From contig NC_003076.8 of the NCBI RefSeq assembly GCF_000001735.4, forward strand, positions 6,572,001-6,636,000: 64,000 nt of DNA, written 5' to 3'. Each line of letters begins with the position of its first letter. Position 1 is the first letter of the stretch. The notes below the pieces were generated by a model. That model saw nothing but the letters and a program-made list of their open reading frames with translations. It was not told the DNA's origin and did not search any database. The position numbers and the translations under genes were made by a program. Positions 25,725 through 41,112 of this stretch are shown here, piece by piece. This stretch comes from Arabidopsis thaliana (Eukaryota; Streptophyta; Magnoliopsida; Brassicales; Brassicaceae).

Positions 25725-26200
25725 CGCAGCACAGAATCATGTACAAACAGTGTCAAATACCTTTTACAGTGTCCCAAGTCTCTCTGTTGTAAAGCAAACA
25801 TGGCTCTGATGTCAAAGAAATCTATTGAATAGGTAACTCTAGTTGTTTTTGGTTTGATGATAATGTTTTTATGAAGAAAAAAAAATTACTTAATAAATGG
25901 AAATTAGAATTCAGACAAAGAAAAACGACAAAAAAAAAAAAAGAAGTCAGACAAAGAAAAAAGGAATTGGAATATTTCTCGTATAAAAAAAAAATGTAAA
26001 TAAAATTTCTCGACTTGTTGGGCAAGTTCAAGCATCGCCCACAGTTGCCAAATCGCAATATAGGCGCCCACAGCTAAAAGTTGATTCTCAAAACCTCTCT
26101 CTCTTTGTGAACAAGATTAAAAAGACGACTTCTCTTTTAACTTATTCCTCCTCTGCTTCTTCAAGATCCATTGTCTGCAATTTCAATCCCTTGTCTCGTC
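25725..26200. other. Spacer holding the 3' end of the TraB-like gene and the ASP2 promoter
   Basis: About 475 bp, A-rich in the middle (several A runs near 25877-26000) and CT-rich just before the ASP2 start, as expected for a plant 5' leader. No other element is seen. Confidence 0.55.
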
Positions 26201-29597
<3,397 letters not shown>

Positions 29598-31233
29598 ACT
29601 AGCGACCATACATTTTTTTGCTGTTTCTACAAATAAAATGGGACAAAAAAAAAGAACACCGTTTTTGTTGGCTTATATACTATGGTTTTTTTCTGATGGT
29701 ACCATATGTTTCCTCATGTCTTTTGACTAAAGATGGTTGAACCAAAACCAAAGTGAGGATTGTGACATTGAGATCTACCGTTTCTAAGAAAATATTGGTT
29801 ACTTTAATTTGCCACCAACAATTGTTATTTTGCAGAATTTTCAAATGTCCTGTTATTTTATTTGCTGAGAGATCCTTATAGTTTGGTTCTCGCTGGAAAA
29901 AAATAAGTTTTGGGAAGTTTGGCACACCTAAGAAGAAGTATGATTTGTATTAGAAAAAAAAATACTTGTCGGAATACTCTCTAATTGGTCCATCTCTTAA
30001 AATATCACATAAACATAATTTTCAAATGAAGCAATCGATCGTTTGGAATTGTAAGGGACATATAGTGAACATGAAAGATAAGAAAATGTAAAACGGAATG
30101 AGGTTATATGGTTTTTTGTATTTAATTAGTTTTCTTTTGTTTCTTTAATGAAAACTTGTTTCAATGTGTCCATTTATAGGTAGACTCATTTGTTTAAGCC
30201 GCTTGATAAAAAAAAATGTCAATGCAATATTTATACATCAGTGAGTGGATGAGAAAATGGTCATAAACACCACTTTTCAAAGTGATAAATTACACGACGT
30301 GATTAAACGATTAAAGCAGTATTATAAGATATTGAAATCAAATCTTTTAAATTAGTAGGATAAACAGAAATGTTTAGACTTGGTAAAGAGTCGCCGTGTT
30401 ACATGCCTCCATGCTACTGTTGCACTAACGAATTAGTCAAAATCTGATTTTAAAATTCGATTGTCTCTCTTTTTAAGTTATTAAGTTTGTAAATTCCAGC
30501 TATATTTGATCCATAGTCTTACTTAATTCGAGATCAGGCTTAAACAATAACGATCCACAAAACATAAATTATCCCTCTCCAAGTTTATAGCACATAGGAT
30601 TCTAACTCGGTCCGGCGGGTAACTCTAAAACATCATTTTTCTAATCGGTTGAGCCAGTCACATTTTTGTAGACATATTTTATTTAGAAAATGTTCTTACA
30701 AGCTCATTTAACGAAATGTGGATTAGTTCAAATAACGAACAATTTTCTTACACGAAATTGTTCCAGTGAATCAAAACCTGAGCAGCGTGAGGTAAAATTC
30801 TAAACAAATGAAAGATAAAATAAATTAAGGAAAAGTCGGAGTATCTTTAACCGCCCTTCCACTATTTATCTTTTGTTTGTTTTTTGAAAACATGGACCGC
30901 ACGTTGTCTCTCCAGCCCTAGAAAACTACTTCAACATTTCTCTGTTTCATTCATTTTGCACCAACTAAAAAACAAAAACATAAAACAACTGGAAAGAAAA
31001 AAGTACAGAACATAAAGTAGTTTTGTTTCATTCGGTGGTGAAAGAACAGAGACAAGGGAGAGCTAAAGGACTAGTTGCTTGATCTGTACGTCTCTTTTGC
31101 TTTCTTCTCTTCCATTTTGTGGATTTCATTTGCTTTGTTTTCTTTTATATAATACGATCTGAGACAAGAAAAAAGAAGAGAGAAATATAAAAAAGTGTGT
31201 GGAGAGATATAAATTGAGAGGAGTAAATTGGGA
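29598..31233. other. Intergenic region before ROPGEF10
   Basis: About 1.6 kb: the ASP2 3' untranslated region first, then AT-rich DNA, then the ROPGEF10 promoter and leader (GA-rich near 31030-31230). No RNA gene, repeat or coding frame that I can support. Confidence 0.5.
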
Positions 31234-34130
31234 ATGGTGCGGACATTAGGACGTAAACTAAGCTGGCCAAGATCTTTTAGTTTTAGAAAGATGTTCGATG
31301 GTCGGAACTCTGGACATTCATCTTTCTCTTCTCGTGGGGATGGCATGCATACACCCGAGCACGAACTCGCCGGACATGCTGCACCATCCACTCGTAGAGG
31401 CAAGCAAAATAGGAGATCAGGTAACATATTAGTGCAAGTTTATTTGGTAAATGGTAATGGCAAAATTTTAATTTAATGGAAATGAAAATTTTATTTCGAG
31501 ATAATATAATGGTAGAAAGAAAACTTTAGGTGAAAGAATTTCTAAAAAATATCCATTTCATATTTTCGTAAATATATCCATTGCACCAATAATTAATTAA
31601 TGCTCCAATTAATGATAATGTAGAATCTCTAAATCATTTATTACCCGCTTATATATATTGACCGAAATAAGAAGTCCTCATTTTATAAATTATATATAGA
31701 CAGGAAAATGATATTATTGCACGGAAAAAAATTATGTGATCCGCAATAATTAATTATTGCTAAATTTGATAACCACATAAACGAATAAAATGTTATCCCA
31801 AAACCACAATGAATTAGATGTATTAATATCTTCATTAGATGTATTGTATATAGCATAATGAATTGCATTTAGATTGCATTTGTGTAAGATGCATGGGTTG
31901 GATCTGAAAATCAATTGGTAAGAGTAGAATTACCAATATCGTTGTATAAAGATGAGTTCTTTAACTAATATTTATATATTTTTGATAACTATTTAATTAA
32001 TATTATTCTATGTTGGATTCCTTACATAATCTTTGTATTGATATCTGTTTCAGACATGGAAGTGATGAAGGAAAGATTCGCAAAACTGCTTCTTGGAGAG
32101 GACATGTCAGGCGGTGGGACAGGGGAGACCTCTGCGTTAGCTTTGTCAAACGCCATCACCAAACTCGCTGGTAAACCTTTAACACTACTAATATGATTAA
32201 AACATTAAATGTCTAATAACGATTTGAATGGTTAAAATAAGTCACAAACTAATTAATGTGGCTTTGGTATTGGCATGCAGATTCGATGTTTGGAGAGCAG
32301 ATGAAATTGCAGCCTATGTATCCGGAGACAAAAGAGAATTGGAGGAAAGAAATGGGTTGGTTATTATCTGTGATTGATCACATTGTCCAGTTTGTTCCTT
32401 CTAGACAAATGGGTAAAAATGGCCAATTCACTGAGGTGAATGCATGCAACTGTTAGTCATTAATTACGTACATATATAACAACTACTAGTCTACTAGTGA
32501 CGATTTTTCTTATTAACCCTAATTTTCTCCTTTGTAGATCATGGTTACAAAACAAAGAGATGATTTGCTGACGAACATTCCAGCTTTACGCAAACTTGAC
32601 TCGGTTCTTCTCGTGAGTTTAATTACTACTTGATTGTTTCAACCGCGGTTTCAACGTTTGGGAAAAATTAAACCATTATATTATATCAAACACCACATCG
32701 TTTCAAAAATATTTTGTTTGCAACAATATCCATGACACTAGGACAAACTACTATATATACTACAAGTCATAGTCATCTTTGCAAATTATAAAGATAAATA
32801 TAACTGAAAACGTCATAACACCAAGAGTACCATCTCATTAATTAATTTCATATAGGAGTGCATGTATTATAAAATGATCATGATATATATATATAACAAA
32901 CAAAAATAGATGAGTTGTGACCATTTATCATACTAATGCAATTACTCATTTGGCAGGAAACTTTGGACAACTTCAAGGATCAGAAAGACTTTTGGTATGT
33001 GCCAAGAGATATGGAGGATGCAGATCACAATGGAGATTGGAGGAGGGATGAGAACTGGTGGTTACCAGTTGTTAAGGTTCCAACAGATGGCTTGTCTGAG
33101 GAATCACGTAGATGGTTGCAGAATCAGAAAGATTCTGTGGCTCAAGTCCTTAAAGCCGCCACGGCCATCAATGCTCATGTATTGTCTGAAATGCACGTTC
33201 CTGAAAACTACATTGATTCCCTTCCAAAGGTTACTTACTTCTTCTTCAAAAGTGTTCTGTTTCTTTACAATTTCCACTAAGCTAGGAAGCTGATGAGGCT
33301 GTTGGTTATGTAGAATGGGAAGACAAGCTTGGGAGATTTTCTTTACAAGAGCATAACAGAGGAGAGCTTTGATCCTGACTACTTTGTCTCTTTCTTGGAT
33401 TTGTCAACGGAACACAAAGTACTTGATCTAAAGAACAGGATTGAAGCTTCCATGGTGATCTGGAAGAGGAAGATGTGCCAGAAAGAGAAAGACGGGAAAT
33501 CTCAGTGGGGATCCACTGTTAGCTTAGAGAAGAGGGAGCTTTTCGAAGTCCGAGCTGAGACCATTTTGGTTATGCTCAAACAACAATTTCCTGGGATCCC
33601 ACAATCCTCCCTTGAAGTCTCCAAGATTAAAAACAACAAGGTAACATAACATAACAAAGACTAAACAAACATCAACAAAAATGTAGTGAGACTGAGTAAG
33701 AGTTTGTTGTGATTTGATCTTACAGGATGTTGGACAGGCGATTTTGGAGAGCTATTCAAGGGTACTAGAGAGTCTTGCTTCAAAGATAATGTCAAGAATA
33801 GAGGATGTTCTTGAAGCCGATCGGCTAGTTCAAAGACAGTTGATGGGAGAGGCAGAGACAAGATCAGAAAGCGAGGCAGAATCAGAATACGAGGAAACTG
33901 AAAAGGTGGTTGCAGCGGAAACACCAAACTCGAGGAAACTATCAGACTTCATAGGGTGGAGATTGTCATCTGATACTAAGAAGCATAGTTCAATGAGTGA
34001 TATAGAATTCTTCCACAAAGTTGAGCAGGAGAAGGAGAAGCCCATGATGAAGTCTCCAAGAGCTCTACCGAAGAAATTTTCATATCTAGCAAAGTTAGAG
34101 AACATGAGAAGCCCTAGTGACAGACACTGA
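31234..34130 (+). CDS. ROPGEF10: Rop guanine nucleotide exchange factor 10 (PRONE domain)
   Basis: Plant-specific activator of ROP small GTPases at the plasma membrane, linked to root hair and tip growth. Seven exons (31234-31420, 32054-32170, 32281-32435, 32538-32612, 32957-33229, 33314-33640, 33726-34130) give 512 residues. The start is [20 protein letters not shown]. After a variable basic N-terminus, the PRONE domain runs from about residue 63 ([20 protein letters not shown]) through [27 protein letters not shown]-like [57 protein letters not shown] and [20 protein letters not shown] to [11 protein letters not shown]. The C-terminal tail is variable, acidic and Ser/Lys-rich, consistent with receptor-kinase regulation in this family. 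Locus from memory AT5G19560. Confidence 0.95.
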
Positions 34131-34738
34131 TAGTGAAAAGAGAAGGTAATAGAACAGGGCATAGAAGAAGAAAAACACAAAGAGAGTGAGAGAGAGAGAA
34201 TAGAAGAAGGTTAAAGTGTGTGAGAATGTACATATATAACAATGCAGGCATTGGTTTTAGGATTTGGACATGAGACTTGGTGTTTGATCATGATTGTTGC
34301 TTGTTTTGACTATTGCTTCCTGTTGTTTTTTCTAAGAAGGAAGTGTGATTCAGTGTGTAACAATATTTTGGTATTTTTGTTCTTTGGTGTTTTGTATTGT
34401 AACGTCTAATCTACAACATTGTTTCCTAATGGATTTTGAAGCTCATTGATAATGACTAGTAGTGTAGTAGTATTGTAATGAAACATTATTTGATGACGAC
34501 ATGTAATTTAGTGGTTTGTGATAATACCATTGATCTGTGTTTACCATCCGGACTATTCAGGTATTCGGGTCCGTTATTTGGATTTTTAAATTTTTCGGAT
34601 CGGGTTTAGTTCGGTACCTTTCGGGTTCGGGTCGGTTCTGGATATCCAAATAATTCTTCTTTTTGATCTCCTTTACTCAACATTTAGTGGTTAAAACACA
34701 GAACAACGGAAAAGGCAAATCGGGATCAGCCACCGGCG
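34131..34738. other. Spacer with GGGTTCGG-type low-complexity tract
   Basis: ROPGEF10 3' untranslated region followed by the promoter of the TMEM234-like gene. Between about 34551 and 34645 short words such as GGGTTCGG, CGGGTCGG and GGATCGGG recur. This degenerate G/T-rich low-complexity tract is common in Arabidopsis intergenic DNA. Confidence 0.5.
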
Positions 34739-35152
34739 ATGAAGGAAGACATGGATAAGATGGTGGCGGTAGGGCTCGTATGGGGAGCCACCAATGCTCT
34801 GATCCGTCGTGGCGCTCTTGCCTGGGATAAAACAAAGTCTTCTTCGACAACAGAATCTCATTCTCCTCCTCTTCAGATCCGCCGCAAAATCATGATTGCT
34901 CTCCGCGACTGGATCAATCTCCTCCTCTTCTGGCAATACTCAATTCCTTTCCTCATAAACCTCTCCGCCTCCGCCACATTCTTCGCCCTTCTCAGTCACG
35001 CTCCCATCTCTCTTGCCGTTCCGGTGACTAACGCCACAACCTTTGCCGCAACCGCCGCTTTTGGGATCCTTTTAGGGGAAGAAACTCAAATCGGACTTGC
35101 TTTGTTAGGTACGAGCTTTATTGTATTTGGAATTTGGCTTTGTGTTCTGTGA
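34739..35152 (+). CDS. TMEM234-like small membrane protein
   Basis: Single-exon gene of 137 residues, ATG 34739 to TGA 35150-35152. The N-terminus contains VGLVWGATNALIRRGALAW, matching the WGxTNxxxRRG signature of the TMEM234 (UPF0546) family, a half-size relative of drug/metabolite transporters. After a soluble loop there are hydrophobic segments near WINLLLFWQYSIPFLINLSA, the stretch around FFALLSHAPISLAVPV, ATTFAATAAFGILLGEET and IGLALLGTSFIVFGIWLCVL, so about four membrane spans. The biochemical role in plants is not known. Locus from memory AT5G19570. Confidence 0.85.
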   Translation: MKEDMDKMVAVGLVWGATNALIRRGALAWDKTKSSSTTESHSPPLQIRRKIMIALRDWINLLLFWQYSIPFLINLSASATFFALLSHAPISLAVPVTNATTFAATAAFGILLGEETQIGLALLGTSFIVFGIWLCVL

Positions 35153-35594
35153 AATTCGAATTTTGTAAAACCGTGACTCTGTTTCTGTGAGATCTATTTT
35201 GCGAAAGAACTATTTGTGTACCATCTTTTGAGAATTTTAGCTAACTCTCTGCAATATTATCGAAGGTAATTAACATTACTAGTCAATGAAACAAACAGTG
35301 ACTTGCAATGAACGCATCGAATGATTTATACGCAAAACCGAACTAGTGAAGAAAGAATAGAGCCAAAAGTAATAATAAAAGAATTTCTCCAATACAAAAT
35401 TTAGTCATAAAAACTCACCGAAAAGGTTTACATGAACGGAAAAGTTTATAGAAGTGAAAGAAAACACAAGTAATTTGGATCCATTAATGGTGGCATAAAC
35501 AATATATATAGAAGGAAAAAAAAACTGATATTATGTGATTGTTTTATATTAAGATGTTACGGTCATAAGACAAAATGGGTAAAAATTATCGTCA
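35153..35594. other. Convergent 3' spacer
   Basis: Tail-to-tail interval of about 440 bp between the TMEM234-like gene and the glyoxal-oxidase-like gene, AT-rich with their 3' untranslated regions. No other feature seen. Confidence 0.6.
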
Positions 35595-37517
35595 TTAGAC
35601 GACCTGAATCCATTCTCCAGTGCTGGGAACACCTTTGTAGATGGCAAAGATAAGATAGTAACCCGGTGGAGCGATGTTTCCATTTGGTGGTGCAACGGCC
35701 TGGATATCGTAACCGGCACCAGCAGGTTTGACATTATTGACACCCAAGATGAGCATCCTCATGTTCATTGAGATACTGTGTGTTGTGAAGGCAGGGGCTA
35801 ACATGGTAACCTTGAGATTTCCCTTGGTTGCTCCCTTTTCTTTAAGGTCGACCTTCACGTTGAAGAATTGTCCGTATTTGACCTGTTTTGGGGTGCCGGT
35901 GGTGACGATCTTTGGCCTTATGTTGGCTAGAGCCGGGTCGAGGTAAGGTGGGGAGAATTTCTCAACGCGAAGCTCCGTTGGGAACTCAACGTTGTACTTG
36001 TAACCGTCGTTGGTGTTGCTGCCACCGACAAGAACCTTACCGTCTGGAAGAATGATGGCGCTGGAGTGGTACATACGTGGGATGGTGGTGGGCTTGAGCT
36101 GTCTGAAACGCTTGCCACGTGCAGCATGGGGCTTGTACAAGAGGGGAGCAAAGGCAGGGTCTTTACCATATCCCCAGCCTGAACAACCACGTTTAGCTCC
36201 GTTGACTAGAAGGATGTCTCCGTTAGGGAGGATGACAGTATCACTCATGATTCGTGGGGTTGGCATCATCTCCGTCTTCCATCGTGGCTTTGCGCTGTTG
36301 ATCCTTATCCTGGCGCAGTCTTGTAGTGCTGGTTCGTATATTTTTTTACCAGCCTTGTAATACGCGTCTTGTTTGGAACCACCACAGACGAGAACCTCGG
36401 CTGGGATGACCTTGGGGTTTTTCACGTAAAGTTGGATGGGGAGGAGTGCGGAAGAACCTGATCCCGGGTAGTTACGGGCACCACCTGGGAGCTGAGGGAA
36501 CTCCTTGATGACTTGGTTTGTTTTGGGGCTTAGAAGGATGGATCGGTTGTTAGCGAAAATGAAGAGGTTACCGTCGGTGTTAAGCCAGACGAAAGGGTAA
36601 AGGTTGTTTTCTTCCGGGTCGTCTGTTTGCCTGAGGAGCAATGAGTCAAAGAGCTTCCTGTTGTTTTGTCCCTCCTCAGGAATGTATTCGTAGTTCAAGG
36701 CGTCTCTTCCACCAATCACGAAGAACTTTCCGTCAGGGAGAGTTGCTTGCGTTGAGTACCATCTCTTCGCGGCCAATGCCTGAGGGTATTCTTCCCACTT
36801 GCAGTTTTCACAGCTGGATAGGTACCTCGCGGTGTTGGCTCCTCCTCCGTATCCTCCAGTGCTCACCAATGTACCATTTACGGTCAGACCTCCGGATGAG
36901 CACCATGTATCGGTGGAAAGCTATCATGAAACATGTGAATGCAAATATTTAATTCAAGTTCGTATAATATGATTCTATTTAATGAGAAGAAGATAACCCG
37001 TGTCTAGGCCTAGGCCCAAAAAAAAAAAAAAAAGATGGTGTCGTGAGTTTGAACATACCCCTAGAGGCTTAAGGGCGCCGGTGTTGACATCCATGAGAAT
37101 CGAATGAGCCCAACAATCGACCTTGTTAGTCTTAGCGTCCACGACATGGCATGGTACGCCTGGAGGCAACTTAATCTTTGAAATTCTCCAAATGGTGGCG
37201 TCATAGTACTGGACCTTGTTGATAACTGGCATAAGGATCGCATGCATCCCTGACACACCCGAGTTTTCCAAGAAGAGCTCCCACTTACCACCCCAGGTTG
37301 TCTGAGCGTCTAAACCGCCGCCACGCTGCCTTCTTGCGGCTTTTCCACCAACTGCTCCTGCAGGCTGTGGTTTCGCAACCTTGACAGCCTCATTGTCCCT
37401 AAAGCCGTTGTTGAACCCAGGGAGGAACGGTAGAAACGGTAGAGGGAAGATGGCCTCGGACACAGCAGCGAGCATAAGGACAGATATTGTCCATATGACT
37501 CTTGTTGAGGCTTTCAT
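35595..37517 (-). CDS. Glyoxal oxidase-related secreted protein
   Basis: Predicted copper-radical oxidase of the glyoxal/galactose oxidase type, which oxidises aldehydes to acids and makes H2O2 in the cell wall space. Two exons (37059-37517 and 35595-36920; intron 36921-37058) give 594 residues. A signal peptide is clear (MKASTRVIWTISVLMLAAVS), then a Pro-rich stretch. The N-terminal oxidase domain reads LFLENSGVSGMHAILMP, CHVVDAKTNKVDCWAHSI and DTWCSSGGLTVNGTLVSTGG, with the Cys of the expected Cys-Tyr cofactor. Kelch-like repeats follow (RRWYSTQ-type KRWYSTQATLPDGKFFVIGG, RMYHSSAIILPDGKVLVGGS). The C-terminal DUF1929 domain contains FTTHSISMNMRMLIL and ends GEWIQVV. Enzyme activity is inferred. 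Locus from memory AT5G19580. Confidence 0.92.
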
Positions 37518-37650
37518 TTTCTAATTTTTTTTGATTTTTTTGTTTTCTTTTTTTTTCTTCCCCTGTTTTGGTTGGGGAAATAAGAAAATTGGATCCCAGG
37601 CTTATATTGATTGTTGTGATGCCTGAAGAACAAGCTCTTGTCTCTGCGTG

Positions 37651-37657
37651 ATTTATA
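37651..37657 (-). promoter_or_regulatory. Candidate TATA box of the glyoxal-oxidase-like gene
   Basis: On the minus strand TATAAAT lies about 135 bp before the start codon, in good position for a core promoter. Motif match only. Confidence 0.45.
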
Positions 37658-37699
37658 GGTGTTGTTATTTCACTTACGTTTATTATTAGCAATTGCTAT

Positions 37700-39613
37700 T
37701 TTTAAATGTGTGGTAAGAAGACGTCTCCCCAAAACAGCCTATAGATTTGTGGAGTTTCTGTGATAGAAGAAAACATTGGTGTTTCGTATCTGTCTCTCGT
37801 GCCCTTTTTTTTACAATGACGTGGTCATGCAGACAATTTCTTAATTTGATGTCATAAAGTTAAGGACCATTTCCTTACAAACCATCATGGGGCTGATCCA
37901 AAGGGTAAAGGATTGCATAATACGTACACATAACTATACATATTACACATATTTTGAAAAGTAATAAAGAAACGTGATTGGCAACAAACTCTCAACTAAC
38001 ATAATTAATAGATGATTAACACATTCCCAAATGAGCCAACTTAACAATAATGACTATGCATGTCACGGACATTGTTAACATTTAATTGGCTGCAGTGGAC
38101 TTGCACATCAACAAGCATCAGAGTAGATCTGTCCCGACGTTGATAATTGTTTTCCTTGTTGAGGGAAGTGACTATATATCTAGTGTTAGTCTTTATGAAA
38201 CTGAAAACAGCAATGTCTATAAAGATAAATAATTGCGGTGACGTATAATTGTGTAGGACCCTATTATTTTTCAAAGTGAACAAGATTGTACTTAAAGTAA
38301 TTGTAGTTTAAGAACATAAACTTTCTTTATCAAACATAGTGTAAACATAAAACACCATGCATTGAAAACTAACAACAATCTAACTTACATAATCAAAGAC
38401 TTCTAAATACATATTATCCTTAACTCCATAACATTCAATCTTTCTCGTAATATAGTCGTGACCAATAGTGTGTGTTCCAATGGTCTCTTGAATTTGTCGA
38501 GGACTCACCAAGTCACCATACATGTCAAAGTCGAGGATCGAGTAACACTCTCTATGAAAATCATTGTAGTTAACCTTTTGGCCACGGTAAACACCAGTAG
38601 TGACAAGAATACCGGGTTTTTACATGTCTCTTGAGATTAGTCTGGATTTCCGTAATATACTTCGGTTTTAGAAAATACAAGTAATCTCCATTAGTTAGTT
38701 ATTTATGTACACTAATTTCATGGCTTTCTAGAAAATACACAAATTGGTCCTGCTTGTTTTAGTCCAATAATATCACATTTTAACCCATATTTGATTGACA
38801 ACTTACAAGCCTCCATGAAACATTGAAACCCTTAGTTTGCAGAGAACACAGTCGTGGTTATTGCGGTTTTACATTACAAGCTTTGATTTATCTAATGGAG
38901 ATACAATATATTACAAACCATTCTTCACTTGTCGATCCCTGCCTTCACAGATCTGCCTGCAATGTAGAACGAAAACCACTCGGTTAATAATCAAATCAAA
39001 ACATCCAAACGCAAAACTGTTGATACCTAGTGAAAGCAATCTCCATAGCATTTAGATACCAAAGAAGACCATAACATCGTGGTCTAAGAATATGTGGCAT
39101 CGCAGACCAATACAGAGGAGGTTCTTTTCACGACAGTTAGTATTACAGTTTGCCATGAAAGGCTTAACCTATCAAAAGATCAAGTCCAACAGTGAAGGAA
39201 AGAAGCTAGCAAATGCCAAAACCATAACAACAAAGACTATATCTGCCTCTATATCCGACGGTAAGGTCATGGCGAAGAACTAAGAGCAGCAATAAAGCAT
39301 CTATTAAAGCTTGGTATGACAGACTACTAACAACTATGAAGAAAGAAAACAAAGACCAAGGACTTATAGGAAGCTACTAACATCCAACCTTTAAATCCAT
39401 TGCAGTTCCAGAGATTCAAAAACAATGATCCAAGCTAAGTCAATGGATTATTACGTCAGAAGTCAAATTCCACATAACAAATAGAACAAAACCCTAACCA
39501 AGCAATCTAATCCAAAACTAGTGAACCAAGCTAAGATTTCAACTAAATTCAAAAGCCCTAAATTTGTAGAACCCTAAAGATCCCAAAGTTCTAACCTTTA
39601 ATTCAAATTGAAA
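37700..39613. other. Intergenic region with a decayed coding fragment
   Basis: Mostly AT-rich DNA upstream of the glyoxal-oxidase-like gene and downstream of the DUF538 gene. A degenerate minus-strand coding remnant lies at 38380-38695. The segment 38850-39613 is probably the 3' untranslated region of the DUF538 gene, possibly with an intron: donor AAAG/GTTAGAA just after the stop codon near 39593, acceptor TTGCAG near 38958, both read on the minus strand. Confidence 0.45.
38380..38695 (-). pseudogene. Degenerate coding fragment of unknown family
   Basis: On the minus strand, from about 38625 down to TAG at 38380-38382, an open frame of about 80 codons reads with protein-like composition. 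It includes KPGILVTTGVYRGQKVNYND, CYSILDFDMYGDLVSP and IQETIGTHTIGHDYITRK. Immediately upstream this frame hits TAA, but a one-base shift opens GDYLYFLKPKYITEIQTN and NLKRHVKT, ending at another stop near 38700. A continuous protein-like reading across a frameshift, with no ATG and no flanking exons, suggests a gene remnant. I do not recognise the parent family. It could also be a chance frame. Confidence 0.4.
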
Positions 39614-40069
39614 TCAAGAAGAAGATCGTTTCCCTTCACAATCAAGACTCTCATCGAAATTCTTCGAAGGGTATTTAGCAGTTATCCCAGCAACCTCAAA
39701 GACAAGATTATCTCCAGAAGATCGAATCCCAGTAATAGACCACGACTTGAAAAACGCCCGAACCCGAATCCCTTGGAGCTCCGCGATCTTACCCTGAGAG
39801 ATCCGACCCGTTACTTTGTTAGAATAAGTAGCGATGTAGTTATCAGGTGGAAGCGTGATTTTGCATGCTCCGTTGAGGAAAAGAGAGAAGTCGCCGGAGG
39901 TTTGGTTGAGGAAGTAATCTTTGACAGATAAAGGTAGGAGTCCAATTGGGAATCCATGATTCGTGAGCTCTGCGTGTGCACGAGTTGGTTTCTTGACTTC
40001 AGGAGTAGGATCTTGTAGGGAGATGGGTAAGAGAATGAGGATAGAGAGGAGGAAGAGAGAAATCTTCAT
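39614..40069 (-). CDS. DUF538 family small secreted protein
   Basis: Single-exon coding region of 151 residues, ATG 40069-40067 to TGA 39614-39616. The frame stays open upstream to 40192, but the Met at 40069 is directly followed by a strong signal peptide (MKISLFLLSILILLPISLQD), so it is the better start. The mature part has DUF538 features: AHAELTNHGFPIGLLPLSVK, GDFSLFLNGACKITLP, YIATYSNKVTGRISQGKI, LQGIRVRAFFKSWSITGI and FEVAGITAKYPSKNFDES. DUF538 proteins form a beta-barrel of unclear function; some are stress-induced and may bind lipids or chlorophyll breakdown products. Locus from memory AT5G19590. Confidence 0.9.
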   Translation of the reverse strand: MKISLFLLSILILLPISLQDPTPEVKKPTRAHAELTNHGFPIGLLPLSVKDYFLNQTSGDFSLFLNGACKITLPPDNYIATYSNKVTGRISQGKIAELQGIRVRAFFKSWSITGIRSSGDNLVFEVAGITAKYPSKNFDESLDCEGKRSSS

Positions 40070-41112
40070 TTTTTTTTTGTGAAGGAGAAAAGCTTCGAAC
40101 CACAGAGATTTTGGCAGACTTTTCGCTTTAAAAAGTTTGTGTTTTTGGATTGGGTCAACCGTTTGTACCCGTTTCCGAATCCGATTATCCAAAAAACAAA
40201 TTTGGTAAAGGTAATTAGGAATTAGTTGGAAAAAAGTATTAGGAATTTAGTTGATGACAAAAAATAATAATTAGGATTTAGGAATTAGCAATTTCAAATT
40301 ACTCGTTTATGTTAAAATATATAAATTCTGATTGCTGACACAAATTTTTTACTTGGTAGTAAGATTGATAAGTTTTTACGAAATAATATAAAACTGTACA
40401 AAACAGTAGTTGTACATAAAAATTGTACTAAAAAAAACTGTGAATAACGTTTTTAATAAAGTTTTAATATCGCTTTAGTGATTGTAACTGTCTAAGTGGT
40501 ACAATACATATTAAAAATTGTATGATGTTACCACTTAAAAATTGTATGATGTTACCACTCAAATCCTTAATTTCAACATGTAAAGATGGTTTAGAAAAAA
40601 AATTGGATACTTGAGTCGGTGAGATAACTAAAAAATTCTAATTAAATTTCAGGGAACTTTGATTGCCACATTAAACATAATTGTTTCATGTCTATTAATT
40701 ACTCCCTCAAGATTTCAGTTTGGGGGAGGAATATTAACAACTTAATCATTAGTTTTTAGGTGATTAATGTTGATTAAGCTTAATGTGTTTGAGATCAGAA
40801 ACTTTGCACAATGATTTTTTGTTTTAGTCAATAATACTGAAATTTTCATTTATCGCTTCTTGCTTTTCTTTCTCGGTTACAACTCTTTCATAGCCACGAA
40901 GCAATCATAGTGGTCTAATTAAAACCATTTCATGATTTTGGGTCCACTACATTTAATTCCCATAATTCAAAGATAAGCAGTTTAACTTCTGTTTTTTTTT
41001 TCTTTCTTAATCTATATTTTGGTTCCACTGTTAAGCAGTTTAACTTCCATTGACAAAAAAGAAAAGATTACGCATTTTATTAGAACCTTCCCACTAATAA
41101 CTAAGAAGAAGG
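40070..41112. other. Intergenic region between DUF538 gene and SULTR3;5
   Basis: About 1 kb of AT-rich DNA holding the DUF538 promoter and the SULTR3;5 3' untranslated region. It carries a small 2 x 24-bp tandem duplication at 40511-40558. Nothing else is seen. Confidence 0.55.
40511..40558. repeat. Perfect 2 x 24-bp tandem duplication
   Basis: The unit TTAAAAATTGTATGATG followed by TTACCAC occurs at 40511-40534 and 40535-40558 without change. Confidence 0.9.

Noticed and set aside
30590..30640. Short T-arm-like sequence suggesting a tRNA
   Set aside because: No matching acceptor stem, D-arm or anticodon arm could be built on either strand.
34551..34645. GGGTTCGG-type tract as a possible transposon end
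   Set aside because: No terminal repeats or target duplication; only degenerate low-complexity words.
35728..36952. Several plus-strand and alternate-frame open frames over 35.7-37.0 kb
   Set aside because: They are shadows of the long glyoxal-oxidase-like exon, which has a conserved protein sequence and clean splice sites.
40070..40192. 41-codon N-terminal extension of the DUF538 protein
   Set aside because: It is basic and would bury the signal peptide that begins at the Met at 40069.
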